A DNA stretch of 64,000 nt from Areca catechu (taxonomy: Eukaryota; Streptophyta; Magnoliopsida; Arecales; Arecaceae). The position numbers and the translations under genes were made by a program. Of the stretch, positions 44,868 through 55,453 are shown one piece after another; position 1 is the first letter of the stretch; each line of letters opens with the position of its first letter. Location: contig CM038046.1 in the NCBI GenBank assembly GCA_021397845.1, forward strand, positions 58,856,021 through 58,920,020, read 5' to 3'. The notes under the pieces are model-generated. The model ran no database searches, was not told the DNA's origin, and saw only the letters and a program-made list of their open reading frames with translations.

Positions 44868-45888
44868 GCAACACTCAAAAAAAGGTGCTACTATTTTGTT
44901 AGACCTAGGAGTTCAAACAGAATGGGTTAACTCAGATGACACACAGCACAACAACTAGCCTTTTCACTGACCAGGTAAGAGGTGGGAGTGTGGGAGGCCC
45001 CCTTACCTTCACAAGGATCCAATTAAGAAACCACAACACCACTTAGGTCATTTGACATTAGACCTCTTGCCTTAGACACTAGCTTCCCAGTACTAATTGC
45101 AGGGTTGTATGCACCAGTCTTCCCACAATGGTTAAACCCGACTCATTGATGTCCCTAAGCTATAAGGTTGCTAATTGGTTTTAAGTTAGGCTTAGGTTCG
45201 AAATGCAAGGGTGGTTATTTTTGGGCCAAGAAAAGGTAATGACCTCCTTCTCTTATCTTATGATATTATCGCCCTTAATGTAAGTTATGCATATGATGGC
45301 ATACACATGATGTCTAATGAAGTGAACTACAGTGTTTTTGTGTTTTGATATGTATAGGTAGAAATATGAGTTGCTAAAAATTAAATGGGATAAACCTAAG
45401 TGCAAAAATTAAACTATGAAAGTATGTTGAAATTGGACTTCCTGGAATTTTAGGATAGAATTGTTCTCAGGTAGTAATCATGCATGCAGAAAATCTATAG
45501 ATTGAAATAAATTCTAAGAAAATTCTAAAAAATACTACCAATTACAAGGAATCCATCAAAAGAAAGAACCAGAGGTTTCTGAGTTTCCTACTTGCATACA
45601 TAATTAAAACAACAGACCATATACTGGATTGGACATGATGCAGAATTTTAATGATGCTAAAATCTAATGATGCAAAACTTAGTTAATCTGAATTTTTTTT
45701 TAGGACCTAAGATACCTATCTCCTTGTTTTCTTCTTCAAAGGTCAATCACATCGGCACCCCTATATTCCATAAGAAATCTTCTTTGAATGGGATGTGATG
45801 GTCTTGTAGCCCTACTTTTTTCTATGACCGGACGGCCATGGTGAAGTACCCGATCCGAGTACTTAAAGAGACACTAAGTCATAACCAT
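44868..45888 (-). other. Gypsy D leader, no gene
   Basis: Noncoding leader. It carries HP1 at 45741-45866 (catggccgtccggtcatag block; CATAGAAA can pair with TTTCTTATG; an AAGTACTCG/CGGGTACTT stem lies next to it) and HP2-like words at 45080-45100 (agtgtctaagg) and 44960-44985 (ttacctggtcag). HP1 is about 25 bases from the primer site. Confidence 0.6.
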
Positions 45889-45934
45889 GCTCTGATACCA
45901 AACATGATGCAGGATGAATCTTTGATACCAAACA
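45889..45934 (-). other. Gypsy D primer site, duplicated junction
   Basis: On the plus strand the unit TGATACCAAACATGATGC occurs twice, 30 bases apart. Each unit contains the primer site (TGGTATCA on the minus strand) plus the first LTR bases. The copy at 45889-45900 is the complete TGGTATCAGAGC. The other reads TGGTATCAAAG. Confidence 0.7.
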
Positions 45935-47410
45935 TGATGCGGGACTACCAACTAAGATAATATGCAGGTGATTTTCTTTTTGTTGGTTTTATATTTGAGG
46001 GGATTGACAGATTCCTGAATTCGAAGTAAGCATAGATTTAAGGATTTGCATAATGATAAGAGACTCTAGCATGCAGACATAGCCCCTAAATAGTGATAAG
46101 AAAAGATCCCCGGGATTGAGAAATCCCGATAGGACTTATCTCTAAGACAATACCAACATAGGAGACTAGGGAGTGCAAACCTTGAAGATTCATATATGCC
46201 CGATGCCGAGTTTGCTCTCACTCATGGATGCAGCCTGGAAGATCAAGCCTTCGACCCTGCGGATTCACCGGCTTTTCGTCCGATGGTACCGAAGGCAAGG
46301 AAGATCGACTCCTCTATCCGTGGCACCTGAAGGACTTGCGAGCAACCAAGTGAAGGGGTTAGAGAATAGCAAGAAGAGGGTATAAGAAAGTAAGAAGTGA
46401 TGGGAAAAAGAGTTAGGGATGGTGGTCGAGAAGGGCTCTTCTTGTTGGGGTCTAGGTGGATTTTCCAGGGGCGTCCAAGCTTGAAGATGGATTGGTGGCT
46501 TGCAAAGGAAGAAGGTAACTCAGTGCCTCTCATCTCTTGTTGTCCCGAAAGACAAAGGCACTCTCTCACAGAGTTCCTAGTCTAAAAGACAAGGGCTAAA
46601 GAAAGAAGAAACTTCTTAAATTATCATTTCATCAAAACTAACTTTACAAGAGGGGTAGGGCCCTTTATATAGGCTTCTAAGTCCCATTCAAATTCAAATG
46701 AAAAAAAAGTTACAAGTCTTCATCAAGGGGGTGCCCAAAATATGAAATTCAGCTCTTATCTTGGCCGATCATGATCCTTGCTTGTACTTTGGTGGAGTGG
46801 CTTGATTTGGGGGAGTGAAGGGTGGATGTTGTCTTCAAGAATCAAGGGATGCTCTTTTGACCTTCCTTGGCCGATCATGGTTCTTTGGTAAAAGGCTTGA
46901 TAGGGGGAGTGGGATGGGGATGTTGTCTTCAAGAATCAAGGTGAGGCTTGATGGAGCATCCACATGGCTTTGAATTTGAAGCTTCCATCTTCTCTTGGCC
47001 ACCCAAGTGGCTTGGTGACGTGGTGCTTCATCATGCCAAGTGGTATTGATGAGGTGGTGCTCTATGAGCTGAGGTGGCGCTCTTACTTGGCATGGAGAGA
47101 GGGCTTGACCTATCCATAATTTGGCTTGACTTGAATGCCCACTTGTGGACCCAACTTCAAACAAGCTTGAGCCGAACTTCAAGCTGACTTGAGCTTGTGA
47201 ACCAGTTCAGCTAATTACAAGATCCATTGACCCTAACTTGACCAAATTGGCCAAGATACATGACTAAAACAAAAATTGAAACCAATTATATAACTCAAAA
47301 GTAAATTGCTCAGGCTTGAAGCCTTATTACAGGACCTAACAGATTAAAAATCCTAGTCAGTGATCTATAGAGGGTTGAGGAGCCTCTATCTAATCCTGGT
47401 GCCCGCATAA
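45935..47410 (-). repeat. Gypsy D 5' LTR
   Basis: About 1476 bp, plus-strand start TGATGCGGGAC and end GTGCCCGCA. A TATA box CCTATATAAAG lies on the minus strand at 46663-46673. The inner half matches 2628-3292. The family shares its terminal bases with the F/E/H family but not its body. The right end is eroded by a few bases. Confidence 0.82.
46663..46673 (-). promoter_or_regulatory. Gypsy D LTR TATA box
   Basis: CCTATATAAAG on the minus strand. Confidence 0.6.
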
Positions 47411-47516
47411 ATTTTAATAGCCTCTTAGACTGGGTTAACCAATTTGATCAAGAGGACCAATAATTAATTAACTTAATCTAGTAAATCTAATCCAAATCAA
47501 ACTCCACACCAAAAGT
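47411..47516. other. Short unassigned spacer
   Basis: AT-rich, without recognisable features, between the end of gypsy D and the start of LTR fragment J. Confidence 0.4.
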
Positions 47517-47819
47517 TGTTGACCCCTTGATTGATTTTGATGATAACAAAATATTGGTCATGCACATATATTACTAACTACTCTCAAATGTTTCACAAGT
47601 TTTGTAGGATGATTCTTATTGATTATCAATTGCTCCTACTTTATTCTGTTAAGTGTATTAAGTAATATTGTATGAGTATTATGTAAAGAAGAACCCCTTG
47701 AAAAACCTTTTAAAATCATGATGATGGGTTACTTCTATGAGTGTTGTGCTCTAGATTTAATTTGAGTTGGTCTGTATCAAATATTTGAGAGTTTTGGTGA
47801 GAGTGTTCTTAAGTCTAAT
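47517..47819 (+). mobile_element. SIRE-like copia LTR fragment J
   Basis: Starts TGTTGACCCCTTGATTGAT and aligns for about 300 bp with the first part of the element I LTR in reverse orientation. It ends where the I LTR begins, so I inserted into J, a copy of its own family. The remainder of J would lie beyond I, outside the window. Confidence 0.7.
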
Positions 47820-49565
47820 TGTTGCCCTGGTGGCTACCCAATAAGGGGGGATGAATTGGGTCTTTTAAAAAATGAAGGCAAGTAATGTGCAATTCAAAAT
47901 CCTTTGCAAGTGGTAGGTGCTGTGATAGAATTATAAAATGCAAAAGCTAAACAGAGTCAAGAAAGCACAACACAAACACACCAAATTTATAGTGGTTCGA
48001 AGCAACCCAACTCCTACATCCACTACCCAAGATACCACTTGGGATTTCCACTATATTCACACCCGAATATAGTAGGATTGTTTTATAGGATCACAATCTA
48101 AAATCTCTATACTTTGGTTTTATGGGATCACCAAAGAAAACCCAACACCCTTTGGTTTTAATAGGCTCACCAAAGAAACCCAACTTGGTTTTCACAGGAT
48201 CTCCAAGAACCTAACCCTTGGTTTTAATCAGGCTCACCAAGAACCTAATTGGTTTTTCAACCGGGCTCACCAATAACCCAACAATTAAAAAATTGAATTG
48301 AAAATAAATGCAATAAGAATGACAAACTCAATTTATCGGATAGTTGCCGGTGTAGCTTATTGGAAGTCCACTTGAATGCACTTGAATAGACTTTAATTAC
48401 TTCAGTGGCTTCTTCTCAAAGTTGCTTCAAGCTTCAGATTGGAGTTGGTGAAGACTTGAAAGCTTGACTTGAATGCTCTTGTGCTCTTTTGCTGTTGGTA
48501 GGTAGGATATTCAATGAAGCTCTGTTTTCTTTGAAGAACTCTTTAATAACTTGCTTCAAGGAAGTTCAAATCCTTTAAATTTAAAGTCTTCTATCATCCC
48601 AAGGTAGTTATAGCCGTTATAGACCATTGGGGAATGATTTGTGACCGTTGGAGCACCTTTTAGCATTCAAAAATAAATTATGGAACTAGCCGTTGGATAC
48701 CTGAAAAAGATGTTCGAGTCGGCTCAGATTCCTTCGAGTCGGCTCAGATCCTTCGAGTCGATAGGTCAATTCGCCAAATCTATAATGCAGTCAGCTCTTT
48801 ATCTCAGGGTGCAAAGCATCACTCTGAACGAGTCGGCTCTTTGTAGCTCGGGTCGGCTCGAACTTGAATCTTGAAAATCTTGAACTCGAGGAGTCGGCTC
48901 TTTTCAGCTTGGGTCGGCTCTTCTTCTCAGGTTCGAAAAACCTTACTTTGGAAGAGTCGGCTCGATGCAGTTCGGGTCAACTCACTTTCTCATGCTTTCA
49001 GAATTAGATCAGGCAGAGTCAGCTCTTTTTGGTTTGGGTCGGCTCGCCTATATCTATTCTTAGAAATCTTCAAAAAATGGACTCTGGAGGAGTCGGCTCG
49101 GACTGATTCCAGTCGACTCAGATTCACTGGAGTCGGCTCACTTTCTATTGAGTCAGCTCGGATTGCTGCGTTCCAGAATCCTTGCTACGTGCTAGTAAGC
49201 AAAGTCGGCTCTTCATCACTTGGTGTCGGCTCGAGTGTCTTCTTCAGGATTTTTTATAATTGAACTTAAAGAAAGCTCTCACCAACTCTTTTACAATTTC
49301 ATACAAATTAACTCAAACTAAAATTCATGGCATGTACACTTATAGAAGTAACCCTTTTAATTGATTTTTCTTAGCATTTTTGAATGTGTTCTTCTTTACA
49401 AAAACATTTACAACACAACTCAACCAAGAAAAAAGAAGTGTAGGAGTTGAAGTTTGAACATGTTATTCATCTTACAAAAACTTGTCAAACACTTGAAGAG
49501 TCGTCAGAAATAAATGTACATGCTCCAATATTTGGCTATCATCAAAATCATTTATGGGGTCAACA
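47820..49565 (-). repeat. Copia I 3' LTR
   Basis: 1746 bp, minus-strand start TGTTGACCCCATAAATGAT at 49565, plus-strand left end TGTTGCCC. Layout as in the C LTR: array, aacggctag block, then a stretch of gggctcacc repeats (48050-48270, the complement of the GGTGAGCC stretch in C). A TATA-like TTTAAATTTAAAG lies around 48573-48588 on the minus strand. Confidence 0.85.
48716..49236 (-). repeat. U3 palindrome array, GAGTCGGCTC type (I LTR)
   Basis: About 18 GAGTCGGCTCG-like units at irregular 15-40-bp spacing, some as GTCGACTC or GTCAGCTC. It occupies the LTR slot directly before the aacggctagtt block, where the C LTR has GTGTCGACAC units. The open frames through it are by-products of the repeat. 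Confidence 0.9.
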
Positions 49566-50396
49566 ATCTCCCCCTTTTTGATGATGACAAAACACTGGGC
49601 ATGAAAAATTCTTTACACTTTACATGTGTAATAGTATTTGAAAATTAAATATTCATATGTATCATAGCTAATGGAACTAGTAAATAAGTATTAGAGCTCA
49701 AGAGATGATATCATAGTATATCATCAAAGTATTGAACTTCTCATGCTTCATGATATTATAATTAGTACAAAACATAGAGTATCAGAGTTCCAAAAAGAAA
49801 TTGACAGAATTAACATCAATTTGTAAATCAGAGCATGCAATAGTAATCAGAGCATTAAGATAATAATTAGAGCAAGATCATTTCAAGAGAATCTCCCCCT
49901 TTCTCTAGATTTTAAAGTAGTTTAAGTAGTGCTATCATTTTTGTGCTCCCCCTTTTTCACTATTTTTATGTACTTTAGGAGTAGTTGGTAGGAAGCTCAA
50001 CATATATACTAATTTCTCATTCTTTTCATATTTCTCCCATCTTTCTTTTCACATTTTTTATAACTCTCATTTTTCATAATTCTCTCCCTTTTTGTCAATC
50101 AATCAAAAAGGTGATTTCAAGTAAAGCTCATATTTTAAAATAGATTGAGAAAGTTTTTAATATTTGTTTGAGATAATTTCACATTCTCAACTTAAAAATT
50201 CTCATTAAAATTCCATTATAGTTGTACTATAACAAGTGCAAAGATTGAATCATTGTATACGACAGTAAAGAGAATCAAAAGATGCTTCATTGATAAGATT
50301 TCATACAAGTTCAAAATGGAAGTACATTCATATTGCAGAATATAAAAAGTATAACATTGATAAATTCAGAAACATTCAAAAGACTAACTAAAAGAT
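49566..50396 (-). other. Copia I 3' untranslated region and purine tract
   Basis: On the minus strand TCATCAAAAAGGGGGAGAT (49583-49566) is the polypurine tract. Further AAAGGGGGAG-like tracts at about 49893, 49946 and 50090 could be secondary priming sites. Otherwise AT-rich and noncoding. Confidence 0.75.
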
Positions 50397-51805
50397 CTAT
50401 TCTTCTTCTTCTTCATTAGAAGAAGAGGAGCATACCTCTATAACTCTATCAGAGGTCTTAGTTTTCAGGGGTTTAAACCTTAAATCCCTGAATCTAGTTC
50501 TAACAGGGGCTCTAAGAACTTTAGTCTTCTTGGTTTTGGGTTCTTTCTTGGTCTTAGTAGGTTTAGGTGGATCAGATAAAGGAACAGGAGCAGGAATGTC
50601 AAGTGATTCCTTGATGATCTGTTCAGGAGCATCTTCAGTGGGAACAGTTTCCTTTTGTGATTGCAGTATGATGCTTCTGATCTCTTCCTTGAAGTCCTCC
50701 ATTTCCTTTTCTACTTTTTGCTAGTGAAGCTCTTGTTCAGATCTTAATTTCTGCAATCTAATGTCAACTGACTTTCTGATTTTCTCAATTACAGAATTCA
50801 TATGATCAGTCAAAGAGTTGGAGATAATTTCCATCTTTTGAAGTATCAAATTTTTTAGCTCAGATGGAGTAACCATTATTTCTTCAGTCCCTTCTTCATC
50901 AGCAGCTTCATCTTCTTCAGAAATGATAGCAGCAACCTGACTAGGCATCTTCTTTATCCATTCTCTTTCTTGTAACTTGTATCCCATTCTTTTTAGTGAA
51001 TTGAAGGAGTAGATATCAAAGTGGTGTAATGGCTTGCCTATTTCATTTGATAAGTCAATTCTTGCTTCTTCAAATAACAAAGTGAAGACCATACCGTAGG
51101 GTAGACAGGCTTTAACCTTTCTTGCTGTTTCAGTCATTTGGATCATCATTATGTAGGGAAGGTTGAGAGGCTTTTCTTCAATTAAGTGTCCCATAACTGT
51201 CATATCCTTCTCACTGAACCAATCAAAGTGGCCAGTTCTTGGAAGAAATATCCTGTTGATCACATTGTGTAGCAGCCTCATTTCCTTCGATAGTAGATTA
51301 GCTTGTACATGTTGGACTGTGCTCACATCTTCTTTTTCCAAAATTAATTTTAGAATGTGTTCTTTGTCCGGTAGAAGAAGCTCAGTAGCACCGTTCGTTG
51401 GCATTTGCAGCAATCTGCCCAATCTTTCTTCATCTACTATAACTATCTTTCCCTTGACCGTAGATTCCAAATGAAATTCTTTAATGATAATGTTTTCATA
51501 AAACATCCGTACCAGTGAAGGGTAGGTCAATGTATCCAAAGAATATAAATGCTTCCATCCTTGACTCTCTATCCAGTTTCCGATTTTCATTCCCATTTCT
51601 TCATGGAATGCAAAGTCGATCCTTCTTCCGTAAGTGACAGGACGATGATCATTGAGACATGCTGTCTGAGAGGAGAAGGAGTTTCTTCATCTTGCTGGAC
51701 CGGAGCAGACCTTTTTCTCTTTTCCCTTCTTTCTCTTGCATCTATACTCCGAATGCTTGATTCACCGATTTGAAGAGCCTTCTTCGTAGATCTTCGAGGA
51801 GCCAT
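50397..51805 (-). pseudogene. Copia I extra 3' ORF, plant-transposon-protein-like
   Basis: Begins MAPRRSTKKALQIGES, with a basic ARERREKRKRS stretch like a nuclear signal. A frameshift around 51600 leads to a 291-codon open frame: LTYPSLVRMFYENIIIKEFH, VDEERLGRLLQMPTNGATEL, INRIFLPRTGHFDWFSEKD, LNLPYIMMIQM. This pattern resembles the family annotated as 'putative plant transposon protein', from memory and not searched. After a stop near 50719 it continues acidic, Lys/Pro-rich and ends with Ser/Glu runs. I see no signal peptide or clear membrane segment, so it does not look like an envelope although it lies in that position. Confidence 0.7.
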
Positions 51806-51954
51806 TATAGAGGGATTAAGGAATTTTAGGCTCTAGGGAATGATTTTTGAGAGAATGGTAAAGCTTCCGAGGGAAGTGGAGTGTGTTCAAAGTAAAGTAA
51901 AAGAGTGAAGTACTTAAAAATAACAGTTCAGAATTTCCTAAATAGCGATTTTCT

Positions 51955-52115
51955 GACTTTCGAGTCAGCTCGCTCGCCCTAAAACTATCCGAGTCGGCTC
52001 GACCAAAGCGAACTCAGAACAAACATAACACTGAGTTGGCTAAGCAAAGACTTAGTCGGCTCGACCAGAGCAAGAGTATGAGACTCATATATTCAAACCG
52101 GCTCGACCAGAGCAA
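51955..52115 (-). repeat. Internal palindrome array, GAGTCGGCTCGACC type
   Basis: Four to five GAGTCGGCTCGACCAGAG-like units upstream of the extra ORF (on its 5' side). The same motif type as the I LTR array, and with the same 'ctcgaccaga' neighbour as in the leader of copia B. Confidence 0.82.
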
Positions 52116-52279
52116 AACTGCTCATGTCTACTTGAACAGAAACTTTTCACATGAAATCAAATGGTCTAGAAATTGAATTAGATATACTGAATAGTTCAAG
52201 AAAAGTTGTTAAAAAAATCATGAGTAATTGTAGGAGATTTTCTAGATAATTTTTCCTTAGTTCTTGAAGGAAATAAGGT

Positions 52280-52992
52280 TTACTGAGTCTAGAAAGGATA
52301 ACATAGCCCTAATTCTCCTCTAAGTAATTCAAATTTATCATGATTTAATGGCTTGGTAAAGATGTCAGCTAGTTATTTTTCTATTGGGATAAATTCTAGT
52401 TCCATGTCACCATTCAAAACATGGTCTTTAATGAAATTGTGTCTAATCTCTATGTGCTTAGTCTTAGAATGCTGAATAGGATTTTTAGATAAATTTATAG
52501 TACTTGTGTTATCACATTTAATAGGAATTTTGCATTGAGAAACACCAAAATCATCTAGTTGTTATTTAATCCACAACACTTGTGCACAACAACTCCCTGT
52601 AGCAATATACTCTGCCTCAGCAGTAGAAAGTGCTACCGAGTTTTGTTTCTTGCAGTGCCATGAGATTAAATTCAACCCTAGAAATTGATAAGTACCACTA
52701 GTGCTTTTTCTATCTACTTTACAACCAGTATAATCAGCATCAAAAAATCTGATTAAATTTAAAGATGATTATTTTGAAAACCAAAAACCCAGATTACTTG
52801 TACCTTTCAAGTATTTTAATATTCTTTTAACAGCAAGTATATATGTTTCTTTGAGATTATATTGAAATCTAGCACATACACATATACTATACAAGATATC
52901 TGGTCTACTTGCAGTTAAATATAATAAGGATCCGATCATATCTCGATATAGCTTTTGGTCAACATTGGATCAACTTTCATCTTTGTCCAATT
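52280..52992 (-). pseudogene. Copia I RNase H, C-terminal part
   Basis: Minus-strand reading: LDKDES, NVDQKLYRDMIGSLLYLTAS, RPDILYSICVCARFQ, DADYTGCKVDRKSTSGT, ISWHCKKQNSVALSTAEAEY, SKTKHIEIRHNFIKDHV and LADIFTKPLNHDKFELLREE, with several stops and a frameshift near 52970. These are standard copia RNase H landmarks and close to SIRE. The upstream reverse transcriptase is cut away by copia L. Confidence 0.85.
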
Positions 52993-55379
52993 TGTAGGTT
53001 ATCCTTTAATATAATAAGGAAACCCATCTAATGGTTATCCTTTAATCAATATTATCTTATCAAGGTTAACCATTGATCAGGAAAAGTCCATCTAATGGTT
53101 ATTTTTTAATCTAGATAACCTATCTAGTGGATGTCCTTTGATCAAGAGAACTCATCCTAAGATTCTCATTTGACCAAGATAAGCCTTTCTAGTATTGCCT
53201 CATGACCCTTTCCTAAAAGGTCTCAAGTTATCCTCCCTCAAAAGCCTCATACCTCCTAAATTTGGCACCTAGAACTCAAGAGAAAAATTATCTAACTCTT
53301 AGAATTTTCTTGAGTTCTACCTTGCTTCTCTTGCTTTCCACCTTTGAACACCTTCTATTTATAGTTGTAGAATGAATATAAGGTGGGAAGCCAAAATACA
53401 AATAGGTTAGGATTCAATGGATTAGGATTTAGGAAAACTGGATTAGCTCAAATGCTAGCATGAGTATATAACCCAATTAGATTTCTAATAAATCTAATTA
53501 ATTAAAGTTCAAGATTAATCCCAAAGTATTTGACCCATTGGGTTTTGTTAGAAAATATGTCCTATAGCCAATCATCTGTGTTATAGATGGTTGAACTCTT
53601 TATAATTTGTACATGAATCATTAATGAAACAAAAGTTATTTTTAGAAATTCATCTCTTTTTGTATCTTCATTTGAACTCTTTTAAGATGAAATTCTTAGA
53701 ACTACCGTAATTCGATAAAGAAAGATTTATCGAGTAGTTTTTGAACAAGTTTGTGACTAAATGGTATATTATTATCTCGGACAACAATGTTTATCAAGCA
53801 AGATCATTGTATGTTGTATGGTTTGGTTGTCCTCCTGACCAAGAAGTATGGAGATACTGGTATGACATGTAGATGAGTATAGATATATACTGTGCTGAAC
53901 ATAACCAACTCTATTAAGTACTCTGCTATCAAGAGAATCTTACAGAAGGACATATGTATAAGTACCCTCCGACCTAAGATCACCACGGTGACTTACAAGC
54001 AACTCATTATATTTAGATGCCAGACTACCTGGATTTCTAATCCAATAATAAAAGGTTACTGGGTGCAGTCAAGTACTTGTTAAGTCAGTGATGAGTCAAG
54101 ATTGGATTGACCACTCCAAGGTATTGGAGAAAATGATCTACTATATTTCAATTTAGCAAGACCTTGGCCAAAGCAATTCTTATGAGTTACAGGATTTTTT
54201 AGGTTGAGACATATCTCGATGCATTATACAAGAGTTGGTAGTTCACTCTGAAATCATCCTAAGTACTAGATCAAAGGGATAAATTATACGAAAACCATAT
54301 GCAGTAGGTTTAGGTTTGAGCCGATTCGATCCGATCGAACCCGATTGACCTAATTAGATCAAATTGGCTCACCTAATTGTCCAATTCGAATCATACATCG
54401 AATTGACTCATGAAACCAAATCAATTGGTTCATGAAGACCTACAAGACAAGATTGACATCTAGCAAAGTGTCATGCCTTCCCGGAAGATGAGAAATTTTG
54501 GTGGATTTACCAAAATACCCTTCAGTGGTGAGTTACCGGGCAATTCAGTCCTTCGATTTACTTGCACCCTGAATATGACTATGGATATGGATACTTGTCA
54601 AATCCAATTTCATATTCATTCCTTGCTCAATCTGATAATGATGATTCATTAATGAACCATTAGAAACTATTTCTAATGTTCATACTTTGATCAAAGATTT
54701 TCTGAATCTTCATTTGATTGAAATCATCTAGATGCGCTTCCCTCTTACTAGGGTTAATCGATTCCTTTTTGACCTACTCACAACCTCCATATGCAATCCA
54801 CCATACCCAGTATCACCCCATGCATGACTCAGTGTCATGATTGAGTGTGAACCAAAGTATGGATTCATGTATACAAGATACCATGGCAGTCTCTGGTCAA
54901 AGAACCACATGCACTACTCCCACTATGAGAACTATCTATTGACAAACATATAAGGTTCCATTAGATGTTCTCAAGCTGGATCCATTCAGTGAACTCATTC
55001 TCTAATGAGCACCCACATTCTAGTATTAGTGTCAAACACAAGTGACTGTGAGATCAGTCACCCTCTTCACCAAGCATACATAGGATGTGCTGGTCTTACC
55101 GGAAACATTGATCCCCTACTCAATATCCCATCGACCAGGAATATTCTAGATTAGGATTTTAAGGCTTTAGGTCTCACTAGTATAATCTCATCATAACCCT
55201 AGAACCATAGCCCTAATCTATGGGGTTCATCATATCTTAATAAAATTAATAAGACACAGCGTATGATAAAAATAAAATGCCTTTATTAATTGATAATGTC
55301 AATACATTGGTTTGGGATACAAAAGAAAATCTCATTAAAATACAACATTTTGATTGGCCTTTAGGGCATAATCCTTTCA
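52993..55379 (-). repeat. Copia L 3' LTR, with M inside
   Basis: U3 aligns with the K 5' LTR over the rcATGGTTC, CAGTCACTTGTG and CCCATAGATTAGGGC blocks. Sequence on either side of M is colinear with K around 60600-60700. A TATA box CTATAAATAG lies on the minus strand at 53354-53364. At 53030-53190 there are several loose repeats of ctaatggttatcctttaatca. About 1.6 kb without M. Confidence 0.72.
53546..54306 (+). mobile_element. Solo copia LTR M
   Basis: 761 bp, starts TGTTAGAAAATATG and ends GCAGTA, with exact target duplication ggttt (53541-53545, 54307-54311). It aligns with U3 blocks of copias B and G (the aagccaatcat start, 'ctggatttctaatcc', 'cagtcaagtacttg') but is much shorter, without a palindrome array. 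Confidence 0.78.
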
Positions 55380-55393
55380 ATCTCCCACTTGCA
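55380..55393 (-). other. Copia L polypurine tract
   Basis: GCAAGTGGGAGAT on the minus strand beside the 3' LTR. Confidence 0.72.
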
Positions 55394-55453
55394 CTAAAGC
55401 CAATCGTCTTTAAATTTTAACCCCATATAATCGAGGTGGCTATCAAACTCCCG

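Larger units (their letters stand above)
2628..47410 (-). mobile_element. Gypsy D, outer host element (non-autonomous)
   Basis: A minus-strand LTR retrotransposon interrupted twice, by A (3917-25874) and by G (26325-43595). Its pieces, read 5' to 3' on the minus strand, are: 5' LTR (47410-45935), primer site (45900), leader, gag (44867-44481), protease (44474-44070), acidic region (44069-43601, then 26324-25875), integrase C-terminus/chromodomain (3780-3247) and a truncated 3' LTR (3292-2628). With the insertions removed it is about 5.5 kb. Sequence continuity across both insertions is shown by the uninterrupted relatives E and F. It lacks reverse transcriptase, RNase H and the integrase core, so it would have depended on another element for movement. 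Confidence 0.8.
47820..52992 (-). mobile_element. SIRE-like copia I, visible 3' part
   Basis: Minus-strand element: 3' LTR (47820-49565), purine tract, 3' untranslated region, an extra ORF (50397-51805), a palindrome array and the end of RNase H (to 52992), where copia L interrupts it. Pol followed by an additional ORF before the 3' LTR is the SIRE/Maximus layout among plant copias. The 5' part is outside the window or beyond L. Confidence 0.8.

Noticed and set aside
50397..51805. Envelope gene of an endogenous-retrovirus-like element
   Set aside because: The position fits, but no signal peptide, transmembrane segment or cleavage site is visible; the similarity pattern points to a plant transposon protein family.
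53030..53190. A further palindrome array in the L LTR
   Set aside because: Repeats of ctaatggttatcc are loose, without a consistent palindromic core.
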